Of a stretch of DNA of 20,272 bases, positions 6,298 to 13,100 are shown in pieces. Made by a program: the position numbers and the translations under genes. The notes under the pieces are model-generated. The model had not been told where the DNA came from. It did no database searches and was given only the letters and a program-made list of their open reading frames with translations. Position 1 is the stretch's first letter. Each line of letters begins with the position of its first letter. Source of the DNA: CAZCFB01 sp964511535 (GTDB lineage: Bacteria; Myxococcota_A; Polyangia; GCA-2747355; CAZCFB01); the NCBI GenBank assembly GCA_964511535.1, contig CAZEFW010000172.1, positions 1 through 20,272 on the forward strand. The letters run 5' to 3'.

Positions 6298-7773
6298 CTA
6301 CTTTGTGGTGGTGGTCTGGTTGATGCCCTTGAGGATGCCCGGCACCGAGGTGAACTTGAACGCCACGGACCAGCCGTCCTTGAACCGGTAGTTCCCCTTG
6401 CTGTCCTTGGCGTCGGTGCAGCGGGTCAGGATCTTCTTGGTCTTCGGGTCGTAGGTGTCCTTGACGATGGTGCCGTCGCCGTCCACGCAGGTGTCCACGC
6501 GGAAGGTGTAGGTGTCGCCGTCCAGGTCCTTGTCCAGGAACTTCTCGATGCCGTCGCCGTCCACGTCGATGTCGGGCACGTAGTTGCCGTCCTTGTCCTT
6601 GGGCAGCGCCAGCACCACGCCGGCCGGGCCGAGCACCGCGTCGAGCAGGGAGTCGTCCTTGGTGCCGATGCCCACCTGCTCGGCGAAGTTGGGCGCCTGG
6701 TCCATGGCCCGGGCGCCGAGCACGCCGCCGAGCATGCCGTTGTTGATCTTGATGCCGGCGGTGTCCTTGACCACGTCCCCCTTCATGAACACGTGGGTCA
6801 GGTTGAAGTCGATGGTCGCGCTGGAGGCGATCTTCAGCTTCACCCCGAACAGCGAGGGGCCGGCCGAGAGCTTGCCGTTGCTCAGCTTGGCGCCCTTGAA
6901 GGTGATCAGGCTCGTCTTGCCGTCCTTGGTCAGGCCGGCCGACTCCACCGGGGTGGTGGACCCGGCGTGCCACGGCATGCACCCGTCGTCCGCCTTGCCG
7001 TTGCAGTCGTTGTCCAGGCCGTCGCCGCAGATCTCCTTGGCGCCCTTCTTGATGGTGGCGCCCTTGGTGGCGCGGTCGTCGCAGTCGCCGTCCTTGATGG
7101 TCTGGCCGTCCTTGTCGGTGTCGGAGGTGTCGGTGGAGGGGGTGGCGCCGCTCTCGTCGGCCAGGCCGTCGCAGTCGTCGTCCACCAGGTTGCCCGCCAC
7201 CTCCGCCGCCTTGGAGTTGATCGCCTTGTCGTTGTCGTTGCAGTCCTTGCCCGGCTTGCCGGTGGTGCCGCCCGCCTCGTCCTTGTCGCCGTCATGGTCG
7301 GGCGGGTAGATGCCCACGTACACCGAGTAGTTGAAGCAGTCGTCGGTGGTGGTGTCGTCCAGGTCGAAGAACTCGAACGGGATGTTCACCTCGCCCTTCT
7401 TCATCGACTCGTCCAGGGCCGAGTTGGCCAGGGACCCGATGAGGTAGAGCACGTTGTCGATGTTGCCGGTGGTGTGATCGTTGTCGCAGTCGTCGTTGTC
7501 CAGGTCGAAGCCCTCGTTGAGCCCGCCCACCTCGATCTTGTTCATCACCACCTGGTACTTGCCCTTGAACACCTCCATGGTGTTCTTGGCGCAGCTGCCG
7601 GCGGCGCCCGCGTCGGGGTAGCCCGAGCACTTCTTGGCGTCCGGCTTGAGGCCCTCGCCCTTGGCGTCGTTGACCGCCGCGTCGGGGACACCCCCGTCCT
7701 GGGTGGCGGTGGTGTCGTCGGAGCAAGCGGCCATGACGAAGATCAAAGACAGGATAAGCAAACGAATACGCAT
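6298..7773 (-). CDS. MopE-motif metal-binding lipoprotein
   Basis: This 491-aa protein has a lipobox signal peptide (MAAC, Cys17) and a short Asp/Ala linker. Two MopE-type putative metal-binding motifs are visible: residues about 159-208 (DHDGDKDEAGG, KDCNDND, NLVDDDCDGLADE) and about 218-265 (DTDKDGQ, DGDCDDRA, ICGDGLDNDCNGKADDGC). This pattern is known from MopE-type surface proteins and resembles calcium-binding Asp loops. A C-terminal Asp-rich loop (402-421, DVDGDGIEKFLDKDLDGDTY) adds another. The remaining part (270-490) is an unrecognised beta-rich domain. An AAGGAG Shine-Dalgarno precedes ATG 7773, and a sigma70-like promoter lies at 7818-7847. It is the first gene of the operon to comEA. 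Calcium or copper binding is family-based inference. Confidence 0.88.
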   Translation of the reverse strand: MRIRLLILSLIFVMAACSDDTTATQDGGVPDAAVNDAKGEGLKPDAKKCSGYPDAGAAGSCAKNTMEVFKGKYQVVMNKIEVGGLNEGFDLDNDDCDNDHTTGNIDNVLYLIGSLANSALDESMKKGEVNIPFEFFDLDDTTTDDCFNYSVYVGIYPPDHDGDKDEAGGTTGKPGKDCNDNDKAINSKAAEVAGNLVDDDCDGLADESGATPSTDTSDTDKDGQTIKDGDCDDRATKGATIKKGAKEICGDGLDNDCNGKADDGCMPWHAGSTTPVESAGLTKDGKTSLITFKGAKLSNGKLSAGPSLFGVKLKIASSATIDFNLTHVFMKGDVVKDTAGIKINNGMLGGVLGARAMDQAPNFAEQVGIGTKDDSLLDAVLGPAGVVLALPKDKDGNYVPDIDVDGDGIEKFLDKDLDGDTYTFRVDTCVDGDGTIVKDTYDPKTKKILTRCTDAKDSKGNYRFKDGWSVAFKFTSVPGILKGINQTTTTK

Positions 7774-7817
7774 TATGGGGCTCCTTGTGGATCTCCACGG
7801 CTGTCTGGAGTCCCAAC

Positions 7818-7847
7818 AGCATAGTTGCGGGTACTCTGGAGGGTCAA
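7818..7847 (-). promoter_or_regulatory. Sigma70-like promoter for the MopE-motif operon
   Basis: On the minus strand TTGACC (7842-7847) and TATGCT (7818-7823) are separated by 18 bp, close to the TTGACA/TATAAT consensus with an acceptable spacer. The -10 box is 44 bp upstream of the ATG at 7773. A 5-bp stem hairpin (7793-7810) falls within the predicted leader. The upstream gene ends at 7871, so this site would give the operon its own transcript. Confidence 0.6.
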
Positions 7848-7870
7848 GGAACGCGGCGGCGGGGGAGTGT

Positions 7871-9106
7871 TTACGGCTTGCCCTTGAGCGCCTTGATCCA
7901 GATGGCGTGGGCCGGGCGCGCCTTGCCGGAGACGTCGTACAGGCCGGTGTTCTTCAGCGCCGCCGCGCCGGGGTCTGAGCCGGTCTTCTTCCACAGCGGG
8001 TCGAAGTCACGCACGATGGTGTTGACCACCAGCCTGAACCGCCCCTTGCTCGCCCGGTCCAGCAGCTCCTTGACGAAGGCGGCCTGCTTCTGGGGGGTGC
8101 CGTTGAAGGTGTAGCCGCTCAGGGTGACCTTGGTGGCCAGGTAGCCGGAGGCGGTCACCGCCACCGGCTTGGTGCTCAGGGCCAGCAGCTCCTTCCACAT
8201 GGTGGCCGGGTAGGTACTGGTGCCGTACTTGCTGGCGAAGGGGAACAGCGACAGCCCGAGGTAGTCGCTGTGCGGGATGAACTTGTTGAAGGCGGCCATC
8301 TGGGTGGCGTGGTTGTCCGAGGTCCACCCCTTGAGCAGCGACGTGGCGTACCAGGTGGCGTAGACCGGGAGCTTCGGGTAGCTCTTCTTGAGCCCCTTGT
8401 ACACCGCCTCGTGGAGCTTGAGATAGTCGGTCCAGGAGCCGGGCAGCTTGGCGACCAGGGTGCTGATCTCCGAGCCGATGGAGAGATGGCTCGGCTTGAA
8501 GGTGTCGATGGCCTTCTTGCAGTAGTTCAGGTAGGCCGCGATGACGTTGGGGTGAGAGAAGGTGTAGGTGTCCCAGGGTGAGGGCAGGGGCGAGCCCTTG
8601 GCAGCGCCGTAGTTGCGGGCCAGCCCGGTGTGCTTGTCGTTGAGGGGATCCAGCGAGAGCGCCACCTGGTGGCCGGCGGGCACCAGGGTCTTGTTGAAGG
8701 TCCAGGCGTTGGTCATGGCGGTGGGGTAGGCCTTGTCGGCCAGGGCCGCGGCCCACGGGATGCCGCCCATGAACTGCAGCATCACCAGGTCGCCATCGCT
8801 GGCCACCGCCTTCTTGACGAAGTTCAGCGCGGCCTGCCCGGTGTCGTGGGACAGGGGGTAGAAGCCCATCTTGAACTGCCGGCCGCTGGGCTTGGACTTG
8901 TCGGGCGCGGCGGTGAGGTCCGCGGGGGCGCCGTCCAGGCCGGGGCCCGGGCCCTGGTCGGGGGCGCCCCCGTCAGCCCATGTCTGGCTGTCCTGCGTGC
9001 CTGCATCTCGAGTCCCGCTGTCGGGCGACGGAGCGATCTCGTTGCGTTCGGTGCAAGCCAGGGCCAGCAAGGCGCAGGCCAGCGCCGCGGTGCGGATCGA
9101 GCTCAT
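7871..9106 (-). CDS. Glycoside-hydrolase-like TIM-barrel lipoprotein
   Basis: This 411-aa protein has a lipobox (ALAC, Cys18) and an Asp/Gly/Pro-rich linker (about 22-72). The rest reads as an alternating beta/alpha barrel of the GH-A (clan A) kind: GFYPLS, GDLVMLQFMGG, VALSLDPLN, HLSIGSEIS (candidate acid/base Glu213), VYATWYATSL, YLGLSLFPFA, and KPVAVTASGY at the strand-7 position. Clan GH-A nucleophiles usually lie there as (T/A)E(T/S)GY; here the residue is Ala319, codon GCC. The protein may therefore be inactive, carbohydrate-binding, or use another residue. An AGGAG Shine-Dalgarno precedes ATG 9106. The fold call is from motif order only; the exact GH family (for example GH53-like) is not determined. 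Confidence 0.75.
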   Translation of the reverse strand: MSSIRTAALACALLALACTERNEIAPSPDSGTRDAGTQDSQTWADGGAPDQGPGPGLDGAPADLTAAPDKSKPSGRQFKMGFYPLSHDTGQAALNFVKKAVASDGDLVMLQFMGGIPWAAALADKAYPTAMTNAWTFNKTLVPAGHQVALSLDPLNDKHTGLARNYGAAKGSPLPSPWDTYTFSHPNVIAAYLNYCKKAIDTFKPSHLSIGSEISTLVAKLPGSWTDYLKLHEAVYKGLKKSYPKLPVYATWYATSLLKGWTSDNHATQMAAFNKFIPHSDYLGLSLFPFASKYGTSTYPATMWKELLALSTKPVAVTASGYLATKVTLSGYTFNGTPQKQAAFVKELLDRASKGRFRLVVNTIVRDFDPLWKKTGSDPGAAALKNTGLYDVSGKARPAHAIWIKALKGKP

Positions 9107-9129
9107 GGTGCCATCTCCTGAATCTTGAG

Positions 9130-9161
9130 CAGCCGGTGGATGCCATATTTTGGACCGGCTG
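9130..9161. promoter_or_regulatory. Inverted repeat upstream of the GH-like gene
   Basis: CAGCCGGT (9130-9137) and ACCGGCTG (9154-9161) are perfect 8-bp inverted arms around an AT-rich 16-bp centre (CCATATTTTGG within it). It lies 24 bp upstream of the start at 9106, so it could be an operator or a leader hairpin. No convincing promoter boxes were identified nearby. Confidence 0.45.
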
Positions 9162-9176
9162 ACCGCGATGTCCAGG

Positions 9177-9225
9177 AGCGGCGGCCTCTCGCCGCCGAGG
9201 GAGTAGCGGCGGCCTCTCGCCGCCG
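9177..9225. repeat. Two identical GC hairpins in tandem (28-bp period)
   Basis: An identical 21-bp sequence occurs at 9177-9197 and 9205-9225. Each contains a 7-bp stem (CGGCGGC with GCCGCCG) around a CTCTC loop, which is GAGAG on the minus strand. They sit between the stop of the small acidic protein gene (9253) and the start of the GH-like gene (9106). They could terminate or attenuate read-through, or be REP-like palindromic elements. No U-run follows. Confidence 0.75.
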
Positions 9226-9252
9226 TGCCATGAACCTTACCTGACCGCTGAC

Positions 9253-9519
9253 CTACGCCTCGGCCTCCGGATCCGGCTCCGCCTCGACCTCCAGCTCGAC
9301 CTCCGAGTCGAGCTCCTCCGCCGGGGCGGGATCCGCCGCGGGGCTCTGCCGGGCCAGGCGCTCGGACATGGTCTCCAGGAAATCGGCAGTGGTCTTGAGG
9401 GTCTCGGCCCCGGCGTTGAGCGCTGACTTGCCCACGGTCAGTCCATGGGTGGCCCAGGTGCGTCCGAGGTCCTGAAGGTTGTCCATGACCTGATTCAAGT
9501 TGCTGTTGATATTGTCCAT
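9253..9519 (-). CDS. Small acidic helical protein, unknown function
   Basis: This 88-aa protein starts at ATG 9519. The start is fixed by a very strong Shine-Dalgarno (GAGGAGGAG, 3 nt before the ATG); the same frame is open to 9585 without such a site. Residues 1-57 form a likely amphipathic helix (NLNQVMDNLQDLGRTW, SALNAGAETLKTTADFLETM), followed by a disordered tail in which about half of the residues are Glu or Asp (DSEVELEVEAEPDPEAEA). It has no signal peptide and no Cys. The helix recalls phasin-like or apolipoprotein-like surface-binding helices, but that is only resemblance. A sigma70-like promoter overlapping an inverted repeat lies upstream, and tandem hairpins follow, so it is probably a single-gene, well-expressed, regulated unit. 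Confidence 0.82.
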   Translation of the reverse strand: MDNINSNLNQVMDNLQDLGRTWATHGLTVGKSALNAGAETLKTTADFLETMSERLARQSPAADPAPAEELDSEVELEVEAEPDPEAEA

Positions 9520-9585
9520 TTTCTCCTCCTCGGCGCCCTGAGGCGCATGGTGAGTTCGATGCCGCAGTGCGTCAAATTCCACCAA

Positions 9586-9613
9586 AGGATAGAGCCGTGA
9601 CGCGTTGCGTCAA
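9586..9613 (-). promoter_or_regulatory. Sigma70-like promoter for the small acidic protein gene
   Basis: On the minus strand TTGACG (9608-9613) and TATCCT (9586-9591) are 16 bp apart, and the -10 box is 66 bp upstream of the start codon. An A-rich tract (the complement of CATTTTTTCGG near 9627-9637) lies about 15-20 bp upstream of the -35, where an UP element would sit. Confidence 0.6.
9598..9612. promoter_or_regulatory. Candidate operator TGACGC-N3-GCGTCA
   Basis: A perfect 6-bp inverted repeat (TGACGC, GTT, GCGTCA) overlaps the -35 box and spacer of the predicted promoter. A further half-site TGCGTCA occurs at 9568-9574, downstream of the -10. Three copies of the same half-site around one promoter suggest repressor or activator binding. 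No regulator can be named. Confidence 0.45.
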
Positions 9614-9644
9614 GAGGCCGCCTCGCATTTTTTCGGAATTTGTT

Positions 9645-9663
9645 GGGCGCCGGATCAGCGCCC
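9645..9663 (-). terminator. Hairpin after the DUF362 operon
   Basis: GGGCGC (9645-9650) and GCGCCC (9658-9663) form a 6-bp perfect stem with a 7-nt loop, starting 6 bp past the DUF362 stop at 9669. The minus-strand transcript continues into AACAAATT, not a U-run, so as an intrinsic terminator it is imperfect. Its location at the end of a five-gene operon supports a 3'-end role. Confidence 0.45.
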
Positions 9664-9668
9664 GCGGT

Positions 9669-10877
9669 TCAGACCCGCAGCAACCCGTCCTGGCTCCGGC
9701 GCAGGTGCTCCACCAGGCCACGGCGCAGCGCATCCCCGCCAGCGTCCACGGCCACGCGCCGGGGGCGGTAGCGCTGCAGGGTGCCGAGGTGGGACAGGCA
9801 GGTGTCGTGGGCCAGGGAGCGCGCCACCGGGTAGGTCGGGATCGGCTCGTAGGCGTCTGCCGCGGCCTCGCCCCAGGTCATGCCCACGAAGGCCTTGTTG
9901 AAGAAGTTGCTGCCGCCGGGGTAGGGCGCATAGATGTCGTAGAACGACAGGTCTCTGCGGTCGAAGTAGCTCAGCAGGGCCGAGGCCACCGCGTCATGGT
10001 CCAGCAGCCGCTCCGAAGCGAGGGCGAGGCAGCCGGGCAGGTCATGCTCTCCGCCGAAGTCGGGGCCGATGTTGAGCATCACGCTGTCCACCACCGTCAG
10101 GTTCAGCCGCAGCCGGTCGCGCAGGGGCGGCGCGTGGTTGATCTCGGCGATCTTCTCGAAGAAGGTGCCGCCTCTCTGGTGCAGCACGCGCCGGCTGTCG
10201 TCGCGCAGCCAGCCCACGGCGTTCTTCACCGCGCAGGTGTAGCCGGCCACCGCGTGGGTCGACAGGCGGCACAGGTTCACCACGTGGTCCACCTCCTCGA
10301 GCACCTTCGGCAGCCAGAGCGTATCGCCCCAGGCGCTGGCGAAGTCGAGCTCGGCGCGGCGGTAGCCGTCCCACCCGTGATCGTCGAAGTTGTGCAGGGT
10401 GGCGCCGGAGCGGCGCACGGCCCGCAGCAGACCGTTCTTCGCCATCAGGTCGCTGGTGGAGCTGACCCGGCCCGCCCTGGTCAGGCGCACATGCTCGACC
10501 CCCGACTGGTCGCCCACCAGCACCGCCCCCGCGCCGTGGGCCCGCAGCAGGTCCACCACCGCGGGCACCGCGTCGGGGCAGGTCACCGCCGGGTGAGGGT
10601 GGTGGGAGTTGCAGGCCAGCTTGACGAACACCCGGTCGCCCGGCCTGAGCCAGGCGAAGTCGGTGACCCGGTGGGCCGCCTCGCGAGCGGCCCGCTTCAG
10701 CTCGCGCCGGCGCGATACGAGCAGCGCGGCCTTGCCGTCCACAGGGGTGGCCGGGACCTTCAGGAAGCTCGGGTTGGCCGTCTCCCGGGTGAACCCGGCG
10801 CAGCCGCCCAGCAGGGAGGCTGCCCCGGCGGCGCCGGTCATCTTCAAGAAGCTGCGGCGGTCATGGCTTCGGGTCAT
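9669..10877 (-). CDS. Tat-exported DUF362 lipoprotein
   Basis: This 402-aa protein starts at ATG 10877, overlapping the upstream gene's stop by 4 bp (ATGA). The same frame is open further upstream, but the Tat signal begins at this ATG. The signal is twin-Arg (RRSFLK, residues 7-12) with a hydrophobic stretch and a lipobox-like LGGC (Cys26). DUF362 features follow: KLACNSHHPHPAVTCPDAV (about 86-104), VVDLLRAHGAGAVLVGDQSG, and VVNLCRLSTHAVAGYTCAVKNAVG (199-222), matching the family's T-x(n)-KN-x-x-G core. DUF362 biochemistry is not well established. Tat export usually means folding, often with a cofactor, before translocation. It is the last gene of the 15445-9669 operon, so it may act on or with the Cys-rich lipoproteins encoded upstream. 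Confidence 0.88.
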   Translation of the reverse strand: MTRSHDRRSFLKMTGAAGAASLLGGCAGFTRETANPSFLKVPATPVDGKAALLVSRRRELKRAAREAAHRVTDFAWLRPGDRVFVKLACNSHHPHPAVTCPDAVPAVVDLLRAHGAGAVLVGDQSGVEHVRLTRAGRVSSTSDLMAKNGLLRAVRRSGATLHNFDDHGWDGYRRAELDFASAWGDTLWLPKVLEEVDHVVNLCRLSTHAVAGYTCAVKNAVGWLRDDSRRVLHQRGGTFFEKIAEINHAPPLRDRLRLNLTVVDSVMLNIGPDFGGEHDLPGCLALASERLLDHDAVASALLSYFDRRDLSFYDIYAPYPGGSNFFNKAFVGMTWGEAAADAYEPIPTYPVARSLAHDTCLSHLGTLQRYRPRRVAVDAGGDALRRGLVEHLRRSQDGLLRV

Positions 10878-11830
10878 GGGCAGGTCCCCTTCTTTCCCCC
10901 GCTGGTGATGCAAGCGTACCCGCTGGGGCACCAGGGGCGGTCGCAGCAGTAGACCGCGCCCCCCGGAGCCTTGGTGCACTTGCCGTTGACGCACCCAAGC
11001 GCCTGGTTGCAGTCGCAGTTCTTCTTGCACGCGCCGGTGGACGGGCAGGTGGAGCTGGCGCCGTTGGCGTAGCGGCAGGCCGCGCCGAAGGGGCAGCCGC
11101 TCTTCTGGCAGCAGTACACCTTGGGCGTCACCGGCGTGCACGACCCGTTGACGCAGGCGTCACCTTGCAGGCAGTCGCAGCGGTCCTTGCACGACAGGTG
11201 GCTGGAGCACTTGTTCGCCTTGCCGTTGATGTCCACGCACACGCTGCCGGGCGGGCAGTTCGGCTTGTCGCAGCAGTAGGTGGGGCCGGTAGGGGACTTG
11301 GTGCAGGCGCCGTTGATGCACACGAGCCCCTGGTAGCAGTCGCAGGTCTTCTTGCACGCGCCCGCCGACGGGCAGGTGCCCGTGGCGCCGCTGGCCCAGA
11401 CGCACTTGGCGCCGGCGGGGCAGCCGCTGCGGGAGCAGCAGTACTCAGGCGGGGTCACGACGGTGCAGGTGTTGTTGATGCACTTTTTGCCCTGGGGGCA
11501 GGCGCAGGCGCCCTTGCACGGCTGGGGCGGCTTGACCGGCATGTCCGGCAGCGGCGGCTTGACCGGCTGGTCGGGAAGCTTGGAGATGTCGTGCGCCGAG
11601 GGCAGGTCGGGCGCGCCCCGGTCCTGCTCCGCGCGGTCCACCGTCGCCCTGTCCGCCAGAGCCCGGTCAGGCGGCGCGGCCTGATCCGCCTTCGCTGCGT
11701 CCGCCGTGCGCGTATCGGACCGCGGCCCGTCGGTGGTCCCGGAGCCTCCGTCGCTGCTGCACGCCCCGGCCAGGGGCATGATCAGCGCAAAGGCGAGCAG
11801 GCGCCGCCCGGTTGCCCTCAGTAAGAGCAT
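10874..11830 (-). CDS. Lipoprotein with four tandem 10-Cys repeats
   Basis: This 318-aa protein starts at ATG 11830, overlapping the previous gene's end by 13 bp. It has a lipobox (AGAC, Cys24) and an Asp/Ala/Arg-rich linker (about 25-104). The rest is four tandem units (105-158, 159-213, 214-267, 268-318), each with exactly ten Cys in the order CxxxCxCxxxxxC, xNxxCT, YCC, CPxG, C, C. Units 1 and 3 resemble each other (YCCxxSGCPxGAxC), as do 2 and 4 (TKxPxGxxYCCDxPxCP), so a two-unit block was duplicated. Forty paired Cys suggest an extended disulfide-rich surface rod, or metal binding. I do not recognise a named family. It is followed by the DUF362 gene with a 4-bp overlap. Confidence 0.85.
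   Translation of the reverse strand: MLLLRATGRRLLAFALIMPLAGACSSDGGSGTTDGPRSDTRTADAAKADQAAPPDRALADRATVDRAEQDRGAPDLPSAHDISKLPDQPVKPPLPDMPVKPPQPCKGACACPQGKKCINNTCTVVTPPEYCCSRSGCPAGAKCVWASGATGTCPSAGACKKTCDCYQGLVCINGACTKSPTGPTYCCDKPNCPPGSVCVDINGKANKCSSHLSCKDRCDCLQGDACVNGSCTPVTPKVYCCQKSGCPFGAACRYANGASSTCPSTGACKKNCDCNQALGCVNGKCTKAPGGAVYCCDRPWCPSGYACITSGGKKGTCP
10877..11518 (-). repeat. Four tandem Cys-rich units (51-55 aa each)
   Basis: This is the coding segment for the four 10-Cys units, running from the codon of Cys105 to the last residue. Each unit opens CK(x)2C(D/A)C and ends near CPS(x)GA or an equivalent. The 1/3 and 2/4 similarity shows duplication of a pair. Confidence 0.85.
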
Positions 11831-13089
11831 TTCACGGTGAAGTGGTGGAGCTTGTATACCTTGTCCAGGCTGTCGTAGCCGCGGTAGACCACCTCCCACA
11901 GCCGCTCGTTGGCGTTGCCCGCCTTGGAGAACGACCGCCGCACCCTTGCCCGCCGGGTGGTCAACGCCAGCGAATCCACCGTGGACTTGCCCCAGCGTCC
12001 GCCGGCCTGGCGCGAACGAAACGTGACCGCGTTGCCCACCGTGTGGTGGGCCATGGCCTCGTACTTGGCGTCGGCGTCGGTGGAGGGGAAGACGCCCTCG
12101 CCGAGGTCGACGGCCTTGCCGTCCCGGTAGTAGCTCACCTTGTGGTTGCTGCCGTCGTGGTCGCCAAATGCCAGGCCCCACTCGCTCAGCTCGAGCCCGG
12201 CGTACTTGGTCACGTCCAGGCCCTTGATCTCGGTGTCCCGCGGCCTGGTGTGGCTCCAGGTCCCCTTCAGCTTGTCCAGGGTGCTGACGAAGACGCGGTT
12301 CGGGCTGAGGGTGAAGTAGGCCAGCTGCAGCTCCCGCGCCCCGTCCAGCAGGGCGTCCAGGCCGTAGCCCACGCCGGCCACGCCGTAGCCCGGCCCCTTG
12401 AAGTCCCAGTATTCAACCATCGCCTTGGCGGCAGAGGCGGCGGTGGAGTCCCACTGGACCACCCTGATGTTCTTCGCCGCGGTCTTGAACGCCACGAAGA
12501 ACTGCCCTGCCGTGCGGCCCGGCGTCGCCGTGAGGTAGCGACCGAGGCCGGCGTTGGCCTCCACGACGAGGGTCCTGGACGGGCTGGCGTACATCTTGAT
12601 CTTCTTGCCCTTGGGCTCGGTGTAGAACAGCACATGCTTGGCGCCGGCGATGTTGTGCACCCCCAGGGCGGTGGCCTCGCCCCCCTCGCTGGCCAGGGGC
12701 TTTCCCCCGCTCCAGCTCTTGCCGTCCCACAGGGCCCAGCGGATGGAGACGCCGGCGGAGCTGGTGGTGGACCAGCTGGCGGCCAGCATGCCCGTGGTCT
12801 CGTCCCGGCTCAGGTCGAAGACCGGATAGATGTCCTTCTCCCCCCCGGGGAGGGTGCGTTCGGGGCCGAATTTCGAGCACACCGACCCGGGCGAGAGGTC
12901 GACCCGTGGACCCGAGTCGCTCGTGTTGGCGCCCTTGAGGCAGTGGCCCATGCCGCTGTCCTCGCTGCAGTACCACCCTTTTCCGCAGGGACACTTGAAC
13001 CCGCCGCCCTTGTTATCCAGATCAGGATCGAAGCAAGCAGACAGCGCCAGGACCGCGATGGGGAGCAGAAGCTGTGTGGCGAGTTTCAT
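11818..13089 (-). CDS. Cys-motif lipoprotein, paralogue of the next gene upstream
   Basis: This 423-aa protein starts at ATG 13089, 11 bp after the upstream paralogue's stop. It has a lipobox (LSAC, Cys19) followed by FDPDLDNKGG and the compact Cys motif FKCPCGKGWYC (residues 31-41). The large domain (about 70-423) is beta-rich, with repeated aromatic-ended strands (RWALWDGKSW, HVLFYTEPKG, QFFVAFKTAA, NIRVVQWDS, VTFRSRQAGGRWG), which suits a beta-propeller, though I cannot count blades reliably. Cys71 near the domain start and Cys421 (VKCSY at the end) have equivalents in the paralogue and may close the fold. Compared with its paralogue it lacks the long repeat linker. Function unknown; probably a surface binding protein. 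Confidence 0.82.
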   Translation of the reverse strand: MKLATQLLLPIAVLALSACFDPDLDNKGGGFKCPCGKGWYCSEDSGMGHCLKGANTSDSGPRVDLSPGSVCSKFGPERTLPGGEKDIYPVFDLSRDETTGMLAASWSTTSSAGVSIRWALWDGKSWSGGKPLASEGGEATALGVHNIAGAKHVLFYTEPKGKKIKMYASPSRTLVVEANAGLGRYLTATPGRTAGQFFVAFKTAAKNIRVVQWDSTAASAAKAMVEYWDFKGPGYGVAGVGYGLDALLDGARELQLAYFTLSPNRVFVSTLDKLKGTWSHTRPRDTEIKGLDVTKYAGLELSEWGLAFGDHDGSNHKVSYYRDGKAVDLGEGVFPSTDADAKYEAMAHHTVGNAVTFRSRQAGGRWGKSTVDSLALTTRRARVRRSFSKAGNANERLWEVVYRGYDSLDKVYKLHHFTVKCSY

Positions 13090-13100
13090 GGGAAGGTCTC

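Noticed and set aside
6793..7824. A 343-codon Val/Leu-rich plus-strand frame.
   Set aside because: It mirrors the Asp codons of the MopE-motif gene (GAC read as GTC) and has no independent support.
9177..9225. Possible CRISPR repeats.
   Set aside because: There are only two copies with a 7-bp gap and no cas gene; the hairpins fit a palindromic repeat instead.
9567..10952. A 461-codon open frame on the plus strand.
   Set aside because: It is the antisense of the DUF362 gene, whose Tat signal and motifs are on the minus strand.
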